Positions 10,690 through 21,043 of a DNA stretch of 64,000 nt are shown here, one piece after another (position 1 is the first letter of the stretch; each line of letters starts with the position of its first letter). The DNA is from Alitta virens (taxonomy: Eukaryota > Annelida > Polychaeta > Phyllodocida > Nereididae), in assembly GCA_932294295.1 (NCBI GenBank), contig OW028576.1, positions 42,492,747 to 42,556,746 on the forward strand, read 5' to 3'. Below the pieces are notes generated by a model. That model did no database searches. It saw nothing but the letters and a program-made list of their open reading frames with translations, and was not told the origin of the DNA. Made by a program: the position numbers and the translations under genes.

Positions 10690-11346
10690 GTGGGCAAAGT
10701 GCCGCTAGGGACAACACCTATGGTGGATATACCATTTACAAGGGTGGCAATAGATCTGGTTGGTCCATTGCCAATCTCAAGTAGTGGTCATAGGTACATT
10801 CTCACAATGGTTGATTATGCAACCAGATATCCAGAGGCAGTGCCTCTGAAGAGGACTGATACTATTGATGTAGCAGAAGCTTTGGTGTCGATATTCTCTA
10901 GGGTGGGCATTCCTAGGGAAATCTTGAGTGATCAAGGGTCACAGTTCACATCTGATCTTATGGCTGAAGTGTCGAGGTTATTGTCTGTTAAACAGTTACG
11001 GACAACGCCATATCATGCCATGGCAAATGGTTTGGTTGAATGTTTTAATGGTATTTTGAAATGCATGTTGAAACGCATGTGTAACGAGAAAACGAAAGAT
11101 TGGAATAGATATGTAGACCCGTTGCTCTTCGCATACAGAGAGGTTCCACAGGAAGGTATAGGTTTTTCTCCTTTTGAAATGTTGTATGGAAGGACGGTAC
11201 GAGGTCCAATGACACTGCTGAAAGAACTGTGGACAGGAGAGGCAGTGGACGATGAGGTTCGTTCTACTTATGAGTATGTGTTGAAGTTGAGAGATTGGAG
11301 GAAACATGTAATCTTGCGCATGAAATACTGTCGAGCAACAAGGTGA
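10690..11346 (+). pseudogene. Integrase core of Gmr1-like element
   Basis: Ty3-type integrase catalytic core. The DDE triad is present: Asp in AIDLVGPL, Asp in EILSDQGSQF, Glu in ANGLVECFNGILK. Downstream are the usual FAYREVPQ and SPFEMLYGR stretches. The HHCC zinc-binding part that should precede is missing; only CQRTVPRG-like sequence remains at about 10665-10690. A one-base deletion near 11290 throws the frame off, and the protein continues in the next frame. Not functional. Confidence 0.85.
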
Positions 11347-11960
11347 AGCAGAAGGTGTACTATGATAGGAAAGCTAGGTATAGGGTTTTTCATGAAGATG
11401 ATCTGGTGCTGTTACTGCTGCCAACAGACAACAGTAAGTTGTTAATGCAGTGGAAAGGACCATTCAAGGTGGTATCCAGATTAGGGGAGTCTGACTACAA
11501 GGTAGATATCCACAGGAAGGTCAAAGTCTTGCATGCCAACTTGCTAAAGTGGTACATGGTAAGAGAAAGTAGGGATTCTTCTGATATCCAGAGTGCACAT
11601 ATGATTGTGGCATCAGAGGAGGATACGTTTGTTAGTGAAGACGTAGTGTTCTGTCCACTACAATCGAGAGAGTCTGTTAAAGATGTGATAGTGGATGCAA
11701 ATTTGTCCCACATGCAGCGAGAGGAGGTTAAGGAGCTCTTAGGAAAGTATAAATCTGTCTTTACTGAGCTACCGGGCAAGACTACATTGGTGGAATGTAA
11801 CATTGACATGGTTGATGAGACACCAATGAGGCAAACGCCATATCCAGTGCCCGTGGCTATTAGAGAGGTCATGAAAACTGAAGTGGAGTGTATGCACCAA
11901 ATGGGGATCATTGAGGATTCTAGGTCAGAATTCTGCAGTCCTAGCGTGATGGTGAAGTAG
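11295..11960 (+). pseudogene. Integrase C-terminus joined to start of reverse transcriptase
   Basis: Continues the integrase: YYDRKARYRVF, then the SH3-like end WKGPFKVVSRLGESDYKV and LHANLLKWY. With no LTR or stop it runs straight into the linker and first part of a Ty3 reverse transcriptase (KYKSVFTELPGKT, then MGIIEDSRSEFCSPSVMVK). This frame joins the two domains and so proves the integrase-RT order. It ends at a TAG (11958-11960) where the family has a sense codon; a single base change explains it. Confidence 0.85.
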
Positions 11961-12062
11961 GCCGATGGGAGCCATCGGTACTGCATTGATTTCAGGCGCA
12001 TAAATGCTGTATCGGCTTTTGATTCAGAACCGATACCTCAGCAAGAGCAGATCATTGCTCGT

Positions 12063-12512
12063 TTGGGTAGGTCAAGGTATTATTCAAAGGTGGATTTAAG
12101 CAAGGGTTTTTGGCAAATACCTATTGCAGAAAAGGACCGGCACAAGACGGCATTCGCCACTGAGTTGGGTCTTAAACAGTTTAAGATGATGTCATTTGGT
12201 TTGGTCAATGCAAATTCAGTATTCTGTCGAATGATGCGCAAGCTGTTGGTCAGAATTGATCATGTGGAAAGTTATATAGATGATGTGGTGGTTCATACAG
12301 AGACATGGTCAGAGCATATCTTGGCTCTTGAAAAGTTGTTTGGTAGATTGAAAGCGTGCAATTTGATGGCCAGGCCAAGCAAATGCACCATTGGATGTAG
12401 AGAAATTGATTTCCTAGGTCATAGATTAGGCATGGGTGTTTTGAGACCTCAACAGATGAAGGTCACCAAAATCCTGCAAGTCAACAGACCAGAGACAAAG
12501 AAGGAACTCTGA
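12063..12512 (+). pseudogene. Reverse transcriptase palm and fingers
   Basis: Same reading frame as the preceding piece. YYSKVDLSKGFWQIP carries the first catalytic Asp, MMSFGLVNANSVFCRMM the template grip, and SYIDDVVVHT the catalytic Asp pair. CTIGCREIDFLGHRLG is the thumb-side motif. Ends at TGA (12510-12512), one base from an Arg codon. Confidence 0.85.
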
Positions 12513-12524
12513 TCTTATCTTGGC

Positions 12525-12866
12525 ATGGTGGGGTATCATAGGAAGTTCATTGCTAACTTTGCTGACCATGCATCAGTCCTCACTGACCTGCTGGCTAAGG
12601 GTCAACCTCTCAAGGTTAAGTGGGGTCCCAAAGCCATTAATGCATTTGAATTCTTTAAAGAAAAGCTTTCAGAGTATCCGGTGTTACGGTTACCAGACTT
12701 TGGGAAAGAGATGGTCTTAGCAGTTGATTCTTCCAACACAGGGCTAGGAGCAGTGTTGCTGCAGAGCCATGAAGGACAGTTGTACCCAGTGCTGTATATG
12801 AGTAAGAAGCTCACACCAGCAGCAACTAGGTATTCAACTATAGAAAGAGTGTCTGCAGTCATTTGA
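12525..12866 (+). pseudogene. RT connection and RNase H start
   Basis: In frame with the preceding piece. GYHRKFIANFADHASVLTDL is the RT thumb/connection; VLAVDSSNTGLGAVLLQ holds the first RNase H Asp; YSTIERVSAVI holds its Glu. A TGA at 12864-12866 stands where Trp is usual. Confidence 0.85.
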
Positions 12867-13300
12867 GCTGTAAAAACACTACACCCATATCTGTATGGTC
12901 GTGAGTTTGTTTTACTGTCTGACCATCAACCGCTGTCGTACCTAGATTCTGCAAACTACTCAAACAACAGGGTTATGAGATGGGCATTAGATTTGCAAAT
13001 TTATAGATTCAGGGTGCAGGTTATTAAAGGCAGTAAGAATAATACTGCTGACTATTTGAGTGGGTGGGGTGGGTGATTAGGGCTTTACGTCCTGTGTTTC
13101 TGCACCAGTTGGGCTAATTAGGACAGGCAGGGACCATGGCAAAGAGACGAAGGATGAAACAGCCATCCAACTTAGGCTTGACCAGTTCGAACCCGGGACC
13201 CAGCGGTTGGAAGCCCAGAGCGCTACCTTTGAGCTAGGCCCCCGCCCCTGACTATTTGAGTAGACAGGGTGTTGAGAGTGAAGCTGATCAGGTATGATCA
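12867..13300 (+). pseudogene. RNase H end, split by a SINE
   Basis: HPYLYGREFVLLSDHQPLSY supplies the next RNase H Asp; the domain runs on through VIKGSKNNTADYLS. There the SINE at 13062-13247 interrupts the frame, and the reading resumes at about 13248 through its 14-bp target-site duplication to a stop near 13300. The insertion postdates the element. Confidence 0.75.
13062..13247 (-). mobile_element. SINE family A, copy 4 (inside Gmr1-like RNase H)
   Basis: Nearly full-length minus-strand copy with a GGGTG-type tail. Target-site duplication CTGACTATTTGAGT at 13048-13061 and 13248-13261. A small deletion next to the B box (GACCAGTTCGAACC) distinguishes it. Confidence 0.9.
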
Positions 13301-13351
13301 TTTGATTTGTTCATGGTGGTATTAAAGAAAATTACATTCTCAAAAACTGGG

Positions 13352-13650
13352 GAGTTGTGTTAGGAATTCATTAGTTCATAAATATGTAAGTGAGCAATGT
13401 AATTTCTTTTACTAATGATGTACTTGAATAGCACTGAGATTACAGGGTCATTGACAGTTTCATTGTTTGGTGGATTGGGGATTAGATGTCTGAGCTGATT
13501 GTTTCTCCCATGCTGCTAACAACAAACAATCAAACAATGGGCCATATAAATAGGGGGCCCATTGGTGTCACAGTATCATTCCATCAATCACCATTAAATC
13601 AGCAAGGTGAATTGCCATTAGTGACAGAAAGGAGAGCACAGCTCTGTAAG
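13352..13650 (+). promoter_or_regulatory. Presumed 3' LTR start with TATA box
   Basis: After the purine run at 13344-13352 the sequence begins TGTGTTAGG, as an LTR would. A TATA box (CATATAAATAG, 13543-13553) stands in a short GC-rich setting, and a donor-like GTAAGTAATG follows at 13646. The LTR's far edge is not resolved, so this is a provisional call. Confidence 0.35.
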
Positions 13651-13752
13651 TAATGTTTTTTTTTATTATATTATTGTATTACGTGCATTTGACTAATGTA
13701 TAAAGGCACTTTCATCTTAATAATGCCAAAGAGCTGTTAGATGGTCTGTAAT

Positions 13753-14006
13753 GTTAGTTAGTTAGTGTTATTGTTTAACGCCTCATCAGCACCTGAGTGG
13801 GCTATGTAGAGGCTCTCTAGGGTAAGATTGATTATCTATAGTTGGTAGTAGAAACCAGAAGCATGTAAAAAATCTATAATTGTCTGCGTTGGATAGCTGG
13901 AGCAGCTTGTGCAATGCGCACTGTCCTATTTTAGCCACTGGGGATAGAGGACTTCACCCCAAGTGTTTCCACCCTCGCCACGTGGAGGCCCAGGACCTTC
14001 GAGGGC
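13753..14006 (-). mobile_element. SINE-like insertion, family C
   Basis: A 254-bp insertion flanked by a perfect 14-bp duplication, AGATGGTCTGTAAT (13739-13752 and 14007-14020). On the minus strand it starts GCCCTCGAAGGTCCTGGG and ends GCGTTAAACAATAACA plus a (CTAA)n tail. I cannot recognise a tRNA head. The end GCGTTAAAC also occurs near 15185, so the 3' tail is shared with another family, as expected when SINEs borrow one LINE's machinery. Confidence 0.75.
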
Positions 14007-14020
14007 AGATGGTCTGTAAT

Positions 14021-14864
14021 AAGTGGTTATTATAAAATTACAGTGAATTCACATGTCCTGTGATGATTGGCAAGTGTAATGATGGTTGACAGTAACACTA
14101 ATATCTTGATATGTTCTGTTAATAGTCATATTATGTTGTAATGCACAGTTGTTAAGGGCAGTTTTAAAGGTAGATTTGGCTCTAATCTACGTATGAGGAA
14201 TGTAAGTCTATATTATGTGCATCCTAAGGATTGCTGAACTTTGTTGTTGGAACTGTGGTGCTCCATGTTGTCTTAGCTGGGCAATGGCAATTTTAATGGC
14301 TGGACAGTTTACTTAATATATTTTTACATATTCACAGCCTTTTTGTACTACATGCTGAGAAGGACCACCAGACGTTGGAAACGACTGTCATGAGGCATCC
14401 CACCTGTCTACCACATTACATCATTGGCCTGCACCTGATGGTACTACAAGTTCATCTCCTGGTCATTTAGTAGTGACAGTGGTCGCGGACTCACCTCAGA
14501 CATCATCTACACTGGTTGCGTTTCTACATCATCTCATCAAAAGATAACAACATCGTCAACTAACTCTACATCTACAACTACATAAGTGCAAGCTGGACTT
14601 ACTGTTTTACATTTCATTTAGAGCCATGCCTTAAGCTACATGCCAACCTATATATTGTATTCTTTTATTTTATTTTGTATGAATATTAAAAGGTGGAAAT
14701 AGTTAAAGGGGTGTTGTTGTGGTGTGCGAGGGGGTACAGAGATTGTGAATCTTTGACAGCCATTGGGACAGTACCGGTAAAAAACAAACAATAACTTTTG
14801 CATCTAACTTTTGCAATATATAAAACTGATCTGTGCACCCGTTCAGTGGGTATAATTAGGCCTT
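14021..14864. other. Unresolved stretch, possibly LTR/untranslated sequence
   Basis: A polypyrimidine tract and acceptor-like CACAG at about 14337 precede about 350 bp of CA/TC-rich sequence ending near TGAATATTAAAAGG (14680-14692), but no reading frame stays open. It may be the remainder of the retrotransposon LTR. Confidence 0.3.
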
Positions 14865-15063
14865 AGATCGGGTAGCTGCCGGGTAGCTAGCTTTGCTATT
14901 GCATATTACTCTAAAAAACGGTTGAACGTTATTTTTCAGTTTATTATATATTTGAGCTTATTCACATTCCTCAGTATTTTACCATTGCTTTCAAAAAAAA
15001 AATTGTCTCTGAAATAATGTTTACGGTATTGTCAAACTCTTATTGGTATCTATTTGGGTTTTA

Positions 15064-15200
15064 TAAATTATGAGTCAGAGGCAGACATAACGATGAGACG
15101 ATAAAGCTTAGAGTCCAACCCATGTTACACATTTACCCGTGGTCTTTTACTTGCCTCAGCATAGTGTGTGTGAGTTATAGTTTAACGCCTCATTGCCTTA
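15064..15200 (-). mobile_element. SINE fragments (family B body plus family C-type tail)
   Basis: GTTACACATTTACCC and GGTCTTTTACTTGCCTCAGC match the body of the family B SINE at 48845-49058. GTCAGAGGCAGACATAACG matches (inverted) about 57556-57571. The adjoining GTTTAACGCCTCAT tail matches family C. A composite of old insertions. Confidence 0.55.
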
Positions 15201-15487
15201 GCATAGAACCTAGTACATAGCAATATCAAATTTATACTTAATGTCAATGACAACAAGCTGAGATTTAGCTCATGAAAAGTAGGTACACACACTGGAATTT
15301 GAACTTAGGAATCTCAGCAAAGGGGACCAATGCGATCAATTATGGCAAATCCTGTATCGTATGATAGAAATAATAAAATTAAATAGTTAAAACCTAGCAT
15401 GTCTATCTCTTGTCCTCCGAAATCCAAGGCAAACCTCAACCCTATGGTTGCACCTCTACTATCTGCCCTGATGACTTCGCCACATCT

Positions 15488-15575
15488 CCATGGTTCTTGC
15501 ACTCTGTGACCTCACCATGGCCATTGTCTACTGATGACATCACAATACTATATCTGAGTGCAAAGAGAGGTCAAT
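15488..15575. repeat. Dispersed repeat, copy 1 of 2
   Basis: About 88 bp including GGTTCTTGCACTCTGTGACC and GGCCATTGTCTACTGATGAC, closely repeated in the same orientation at 55962-56050, upstream of the UGT gene. It lies near the PAN-domain gene here. Family unknown; no ends defined. Confidence 0.8.
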
Positions 15576-15626
15576 GATGCAAAACTGCCAACATGGCTGC
15601 CACGTGAAAAGGGTGTAGGACTTACC

Positions 15627-15680
15627 CAGGGGTGTATTTAGACATTTGCCCAGGTGGGCAGGGCCAGTAAGGCCTAGATT
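15627..15680 (+). mobile_element. Possible CAGGGGTG-type element end
   Basis: CAGGGGTGTATTTAGACATT resembles the ends at 4366, 18017 and 48581 in layout only. Weak. Confidence 0.2.
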
Positions 15681-15787
15681 TTCACTGCAAGTTCACCCAT
15701 GGGAGTACACAGCTAACTGAATACTTTAATTAATTTTTTTGGTCCAAGCTGAGACCCCCATTAAAATACTCTACATATTAGACTTAC

Positions 15788-16096
15788 CAGAACATAGTGT
15801 GCGGTGTTTGGTTTAGTCATACACATGGTGTACTCTCTGGCCTTGATGAGCTGACAAGTATACTCGCCGCTGTCTTCAAGTGTGAAATCAAATGCAACAC
15901 ATTCATTACGGAAGGTGTTGCACTTCATGATGCATTCATACTTTGTTTTCACAATGAAGTTGCCTCCCAATTCCAAGTCAGTCGGTACAGTCATTCCAGC
16001 ATCACAAGTAGATGAGTAAAGAGCTCCTGTACTCCTTCCAATGTTCTGGCTTGTAGCAAGACCCAGTGCCACACACAGGAATAATGTCACTCTCAT
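15788..16096 (-). CDS. Secreted PAN/apple-domain protein, first coding exon
   Basis: One 103-codon exon. The start chosen is ATG at 16096-16094, because an acceptor (TTTACAG, then TGATGAGAGTG) sits just upstream at 16099-16100 and removes the earlier in-frame ATG. Residues 1-16 (MRVTLFLCVALGLATS) form a signal peptide. Residues about 27-103 are a PAN/apple domain: CDAGMTVP, ECIMKC, ECVAFDF, TCQL and MCMT give the cysteine spacing with the typical C-V-A-F core. The exon ends CTG then GTAAGT (donor at 15787) in phase 0, so more exons should lie below 15788; I could not identify them. PAN domains bind proteins or sugars in secreted and matrix proteins; the ligand cannot be told. Confidence 0.75.
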
Positions 16097-16109
16097 CACT
16101 GTAAACAAT

Positions 16110-16954
16110 TTAATAAATTACAACATAGCGTACCAAGGCAATGATTGCTCGAGCCGTGAGAATTGAGAATTTTAAAATCCCTCAGTCCAGTAAACTTTAT
16201 CAATTACCATTAATGAGACTGTCAAAATCACAAACAAGTATTCGTATTATTGGACCTAAAATTTGGAATTTGGTCTGATAAGGAAGCTGTTCGTAATTTT
16301 CTGAAAAATATGCAGTGCTCATAGAATTTAATACTGGTGAGTAGCCTGTCAAACATACATTAAAACACTACATTATATCAAACTGTCAAAGTCTACTACA
16401 TTCTTCCTTCCGTATGTATTTATGCTTAAAGTAAGTTTTGTCCACACTTTGAACAGATATTATAATATTTTGTTAAAGCAGTAAGTAGCCATTAACAATT
16501 AAGTCCATAATACCATGAGCAATAGAAAATTAGTTTTCATAATATGATGAAACTCCCTACATGAAAAAAATACGACTTGTTCAAGCAAACTTGATAATCA
16601 AACGTCAATTGGTAGTGAACTTTGAAGTGAAGCTTCTGTAGTTGTCAATTGCACTTGAAAATGACACGTGAGATAAAATAATTTGTTGTTGCTCATGAGG
16701 CATTTTGTAATTAATATAATTGCATACGTTACTGGATTGAGTTGCCATTAACTACAAATATTTGTATTATCATTATTATTCATAAGCAGATATTAATTTT
16801 AAATAGCTTATAGGCTTCTAACTATTTCAAAACTTTTTCACTAACAAAAAGCATACATAATTTTAGTAACATATATGAATATAACTGGCAGAAAACAAAC
16901 AAGTCACATGGTTTTTTCCCCACATTTGTAATCTCTTTTACCATCTACAGCTGA
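16110..16954. other. Upstream region of the PAN gene
   Basis: AT-rich, presumably intron or 5' flank of the PAN gene on the minus strand. No second exon or element is recognisable. Confidence 0.4.
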
Positions 16955-17152
16955 TCTGTGTGTGTGTGTGATTAGGGCTTTACGTCCTGTATTTCTGCAC
17001 CAGTTGGACTAATTAGGACAGGCATAGACCATGGCAATGAGACGAAGGATGAAACTGCCATCCAACTTAGGCTCGACTGGGAATCGAACCCTAGAACCCG
17101 GCACCCAGCGGTTGGAAGCCCAGAGCGCTACCTCTGAGCTAGGCCCCCGCCC
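16955..17152 (-). mobile_element. SINE family A, copy 5
   Basis: Full-length minus copy with (CA)n tail. Target-site duplication TCTACAGCTGA at 16944-16954 and 17153-17163. A small internal duplication (CCTAGAACCCGGCACCC) lies by the B box. Confidence 0.9.
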
Positions 17153-17163
17153 TCTACAGCTGA

Positions 17164-17904
17164 AGTTATTTTGTACTGGCATTTCATTATGCATTTTTCG
17201 AATGATCATCATTTAAAGTTGTCAAGTCTACTTGCAATTATGGCCTTTTTTTTGTTTTAGTTCTCTCCACATAAATTTCTTTTATTCACAGGAAAGTTAA
17301 TTTGTGTTCATCATAGCTTTCACATAAAATGCACAACCATTTGTTGTGTCTACGAGGCAGTGCTGCATTCACTGCATTGTATTGCATACAACCACCAGGA
17401 ACCACCACTTATTTCTGCTTTTTAAAGACACTATAAGGCTGGAAATCAAAAAATTCCAGACTTAACATTTTGAAGTTCTACTGATTACACTAAACATACC
17501 CGCAACCGGAGATAATATTTTTAATTTACGACTTAGGGTGCTCAGCCAACTCCATTTTAGAAACCATTTTGTCAAGAGGACATTTCACCACTTCCATATC
17601 ATCCCCCCAAACCGACTGTAAAGATCCCAGTAAGCTGCAAGCAGTACCTATTAGTACCTTTCACAAAAACCTTTGTTACCTGTTTACCTATGAATTTCTT
17701 AGCTTTCTCTCTTATTTCCCATTGGCTTCAAGATGGTACCTTTATTTCTAGTGTCAGTATTGTGTAATATCATGGTCTGAGGCACTTACCCCAATTTGAT
17801 ACACAGTCTCTGTGGACAGGAACTGGTTACACTTCAGTGAATAAACTTTTCTAGGGCATTTACCCCTTTTGGGTCATGTTATATATGATGAATTATCCCC
17901 CTTT
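17164..17904. other. Spacer
   Basis: No gene or element recognised; frames are short and lack motifs. Confidence 0.4.
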
Positions 17905-18000
17905 GTTTGCAGATGAAGCATTTCCCTCCCCAATTTCAAGGGAGTGGCAAATCGGTTGCACCGGATCGTAGCGCCTCCTTTCAGAGGAAACTGGTCCAGG
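17905..18000 (+). repeat. Dispersed repeat D, copy 1
   Basis: GAAGCATTTCCCTCCCC, GGCAAATCGGTTGCACCGG and GATCGTAGCGCC appear in the same order, inverted, at 28705-28830. A short mobile repeat with unknown ends. Confidence 0.7.
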
Positions 18001-18016
18001 TTACTAAGATCACACA

Positions 18017-18190
18017 CAGGGATGTACCTAGAAATTTGGTAAAGGGGGGGGGGGGAATTGAGGTGCATCACTTCAGCTACCTTATGTGGGCGCCAAAGAT
18101 GTGAAGCCATGCTAAGGTGGTCTGGAGGCATGCTCCCCTAGGAAATTCCAAATATAGGGCAAAGAGCAGCATTCTGGGCTATTTTGAGAC
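18017..18190 (+). mobile_element. Non-autonomous DNA element fragment with poly-G end
   Basis: Starts CAGGGATGTACCTAGAAAT and a run of G (18044-18055), and continues to GGTCTGGAGGCATGCTCCCC (18118-18137). Related to the end at 4366. No transposase and no second end. Confidence 0.4.
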
Positions 18191-19080
18191 ATCTTTTTTC
18201 CATAATTCACCAGGCATTTTCTACATCAACTTGTGCCCAACTATGATCAGAAAATTAAAATCAATCTTTGATTAGATTGAGTGGATATTTTGACTTATGA
18301 CATTAATTACACCAAATAAACCAAGTAATGTTTTGACATTTCTGCACATAGTTCAACATTAGAGCCTGTCTGACTGTCCGGGAGACAAAATTGTATTGCT
18401 AAGACCAGTCAGCCCAATTAATCAACTGGTAAGGTAGTAACTTACAACATTGTTGAACTGCAATTAGAAAAGCGGTATAAGAACTTCTATAAAAAATGTT
18501 TGTATATAATCTGGATATTGTCAAGTATCATGGCTGGTGCCTGGTAGGACAGGTAAATTTTATTTCGCTACCTGTGGATGGGTGGCCAAGTCAAATCGTT
18601 AGTTTCAAGTCCTGTTACTTCAACTGGAAGCCTATGGCTGCACTTCGGTTGAACATGGTTATAGACACAGTACTGGCACTAAAACAAAGGTAACTAGGAG
18701 ACAATCAAAATTTACAATGTGAACAGTTGCTCTCATGCAGCTAATTCCAAATATTGGCAACCCTGCACAAATGTCATCTCACTGTATGATCACACATTGT
18801 GACAGCACTGAAAAACTTTTCTTTTTGGTTTCCTTTTATTGAAGAGAAGTTCAATGAATTATTCATCTCCTAGAGTTGTGCTTTGTCTGAAGATTCATCA
18901 TTACTGTCATGTTCAATATGTGATAGATTTTTACTGCCGAATGCAAGTAAGCGCAGCCAAATCCAGTTGACACTATGGTGACATCAGTTTACGTTGCTAG
19001 AGTGATTTTTTAAGTCAATCAAATTATTATCACCGAGTGTACTGTATAAAAATAATATTAGAAGTGTGTGTGAGCTTTGG
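18191..19080. other. Spacer
   Basis: No recognisable gene. A 65-codon plus frame at 18496-18693 has no motif. Confidence 0.4.
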
Positions 19081-19084
19081 TCAG

Positions 19085-19290
19085 TAACTTAAACTCAACT
19101 TCAAATTAAGCCACAACAACTTGCCAAACATTTTTACGGTCTTTAAATTTTGACACAACAACCTATCACACATTTTTACTGCCTTTTAATTTTAATCTTG
19201 ATCTCCATTTTAACTACAACTTGAAAAAAACTGTTTAAGTCTCCTTTTTTTGCTTCAGAAATTTACCAAACATTTTTATTGTCGTAGTAG
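19085..19290. repeat. Degenerate minisatellite, left part
   Basis: Irregular units of about 45-60 bp around TTGCCAAACATTTTTA, at about 19121, 19166 and 19262. The array resumes at 20160 after the Mutator-like element. Confidence 0.65.
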
Positions 19291-19376
19291 TATAGTAGTA
19301 CTAAAGTTTATTTTCCCTCATTAATACAATCATTTACAAATAGGATATGATTCTGAGACATAAACATATAATAATA

Positions 19377-20119
19377 AGTCAGGTGAAGTTGCCTCCCCTA
19401 ATCTGGCTCCCTTGCAGCTCCCTTGCAGCTCCCTTGCAGCTCCCTCACAGCTCCCTGAAAATGTGAAGTTGGCTCCCTGACCTGGCTCCCTTGCAGCTCC
19501 CTCACAGCTCCCTGAAAATGTAAAGTTGGCTCCCTGGCCTGGCTCCCTGACCTGGCTCCCTCACAGTAAATTAAACTAGCCTCATCCCTCACATTATATG
19601 CTGCACCTGATGAAGTTAGTCTGCAACAGAGCATCTTGCTAATTATGAAATTCCATTGACTATTACATGTGAGGCAAAGCTGTGCCAGTGTCTGACATAC
19701 TCAAGTAAAGAATAGCTGACCTTATATCAATAGACCATTTTTTAAGCTCATGGTGGTGGTGGTGGTGGTGATGGATTAGGGCTTTACGTGCTGTATTTCT
19801 GCACCTGATTGGGTAATTAGGACAGGTAGGGACCATGATTTTTTTTTAAGCTCATAAGAAAGCATTGTCTTCTTCTTCATTGGCAGGGATCAAGTAACTG
19901 CACTAGTATCAGGTAACTGTATGTACCCATGCAGTTTTGACTGAACCCCAGCCCAGGGAACTGTAAGGGGGCTGTTAGGGAGCTGTGAGGGAGCTGCGAG
20001 GGACAGGGAGCCAACTTCACATTTTCATGGAGCTGTGAGGGAGCCAGGTCAGGGAGCCAACTTCACATTTTCAGGGAGCTGCGAGGGAGCCAGATTCGGG
20101 GAGCCAACTTCACCTGACT
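19377..20119. mobile_element. Mutator-like foldback element (743 bp) with 9-bp TSD
   Basis: Ends begin AGTCAGGTGAAGTTG on the plus strand and the same on the minus strand; the outer 36 bases match at 34. Long arms (about 190 and 165 bp) are built of GGCTCCCT/CAGCTCCCT repeats with the phrase CTGAAAATGTAAAGTTGG. Target-site duplication ATAATAATA at 19368-19376 and 20120-20128 is 9 bp as in MULEs, though low in complexity. No transposase. A truncated SINE (19751-19841) is nested in the centre. Confidence 0.7.
19751..19841 (-). mobile_element. SINE family A, copy 6, 5'-truncated
   Basis: Only the 3' half (CATGGTCCCTACCTGTCC to AAAGCCCTAAT) plus a (CCA)n tail is present; the tRNA head is absent. 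Yet a duplication, TTTTTTAAGCTCAT, flanks it (about 19737-19750 and 19842-19855). This is 5' truncation during target-primed reverse transcription. Confidence 0.8.
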
Positions 20120-20159
20120 ATAATAATATTATAATAATGATCTTTTATTTATATAAGAG

Positions 20160-20610
20160 CAACTCACCAAGTATGTTTAATATCTCACTATTTAGCCACA
20201 ACTTGCCAACATTTTTACTCTGCTATTAACCAAATATTTTTGCTGTAGTATAATTTTTCCACAGCAATTTACCAAACATATTTACTCCTTACTAAAATTT
20301 TGACCATCTCCCTCTTTTTTACCACAATAACTTGCTACACATTTTTACAGTCATTCTATTTCGCCACAGCAACCAAACATTCTTTCTTCTTATGTTGCTA
20401 CAGCCACTTGCCAAACATTTTTAATTTCTCCCAATTTACCATAGTAACTTACCAAACATTTTTAATGTCATCCTATTTAGTAACTAACCACTCACCAAAC
20501 ACTTCTTCTATTAAGTATATATGCTTTTATTGACACAGTAATATCATACATGATACATTTGTCAAGCCACGGTAACTTACCTAACATTTCCCAGCAAGTT
20601 CTTTCCACAC
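20160..20610. repeat. Degenerate minisatellite, right part
   Basis: Continues the TTGCCAAACATTTTTA-type units at about 20203, 20270, 20330, 20376, 20409, 20452 and 20495, some preceded by TTTACCACAG or similar. Periods vary from 35 to 65 bp. Confidence 0.7.
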
Positions 20611-21029
20611 CAGAAACTACTAGAAACTGTGCTATTTGAGTTGATGGTTTGATTATATACTTGTGCTCCGATTCAGTTTGTATAGCAAAACTAATGAGTT
20701 GTGAATAATAGATCTTCATTGGCACATCTCTTGATAAGTTTAGACAGGCGATTTTTCAGTATTTTACCCGCAGGCGATTTTATGTCATTTGCTATTAAGC
20801 ACGACATGAAGTAAATGATATCTAAAGGAGAAAGGTCTGTAAATTTTTCCTTTTGGTTTATAACAATATGTCACGAAATGCTATGGCTTTGATAGCTGGC
20901 TACAATAAAGGCATGCTTTTGCTCTTAGTAAATGAAAATGTCAGAAGGGCATCCAAAGATTGATTATAGAAATCAAGCATGATTATTTATAATAAGATCA
21001 CTGTGTCCCATGCTATTTTGATTACATTT
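20611..21029. other. Spacer
   Basis: No feature recognised. Confidence 0.4.
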
Positions 21030-21043
21030 ACATGCTATATCAT

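Larger units (their letters stand above)
10640..13300 (+). mobile_element. Gmr1-like Ty3 retrotransposon, 5'-truncated and inactive
   Basis: A pol region in which integrase comes before reverse transcriptase and RNase H, although all three domains are of Ty3/gypsy type. No gag, protease or integrase zinc-binding region is found upstream, so the copy is 5'-truncated at about 10640. One frameshift (about 11290), stops at 11958, 12510 and 12864, and a SINE at 13062-13247 inactivate it. A purine-rich ACTGGGGAG at about 13344-13352 may be the polypurine tract with a 3' LTR following. Confidence 0.8.

Noticed and set aside
14338..14700. Possible second exon after an acceptor-like CACAG
   Set aside because: No reading frame stays open; more likely retrotransposon LTR or untranslated sequence.
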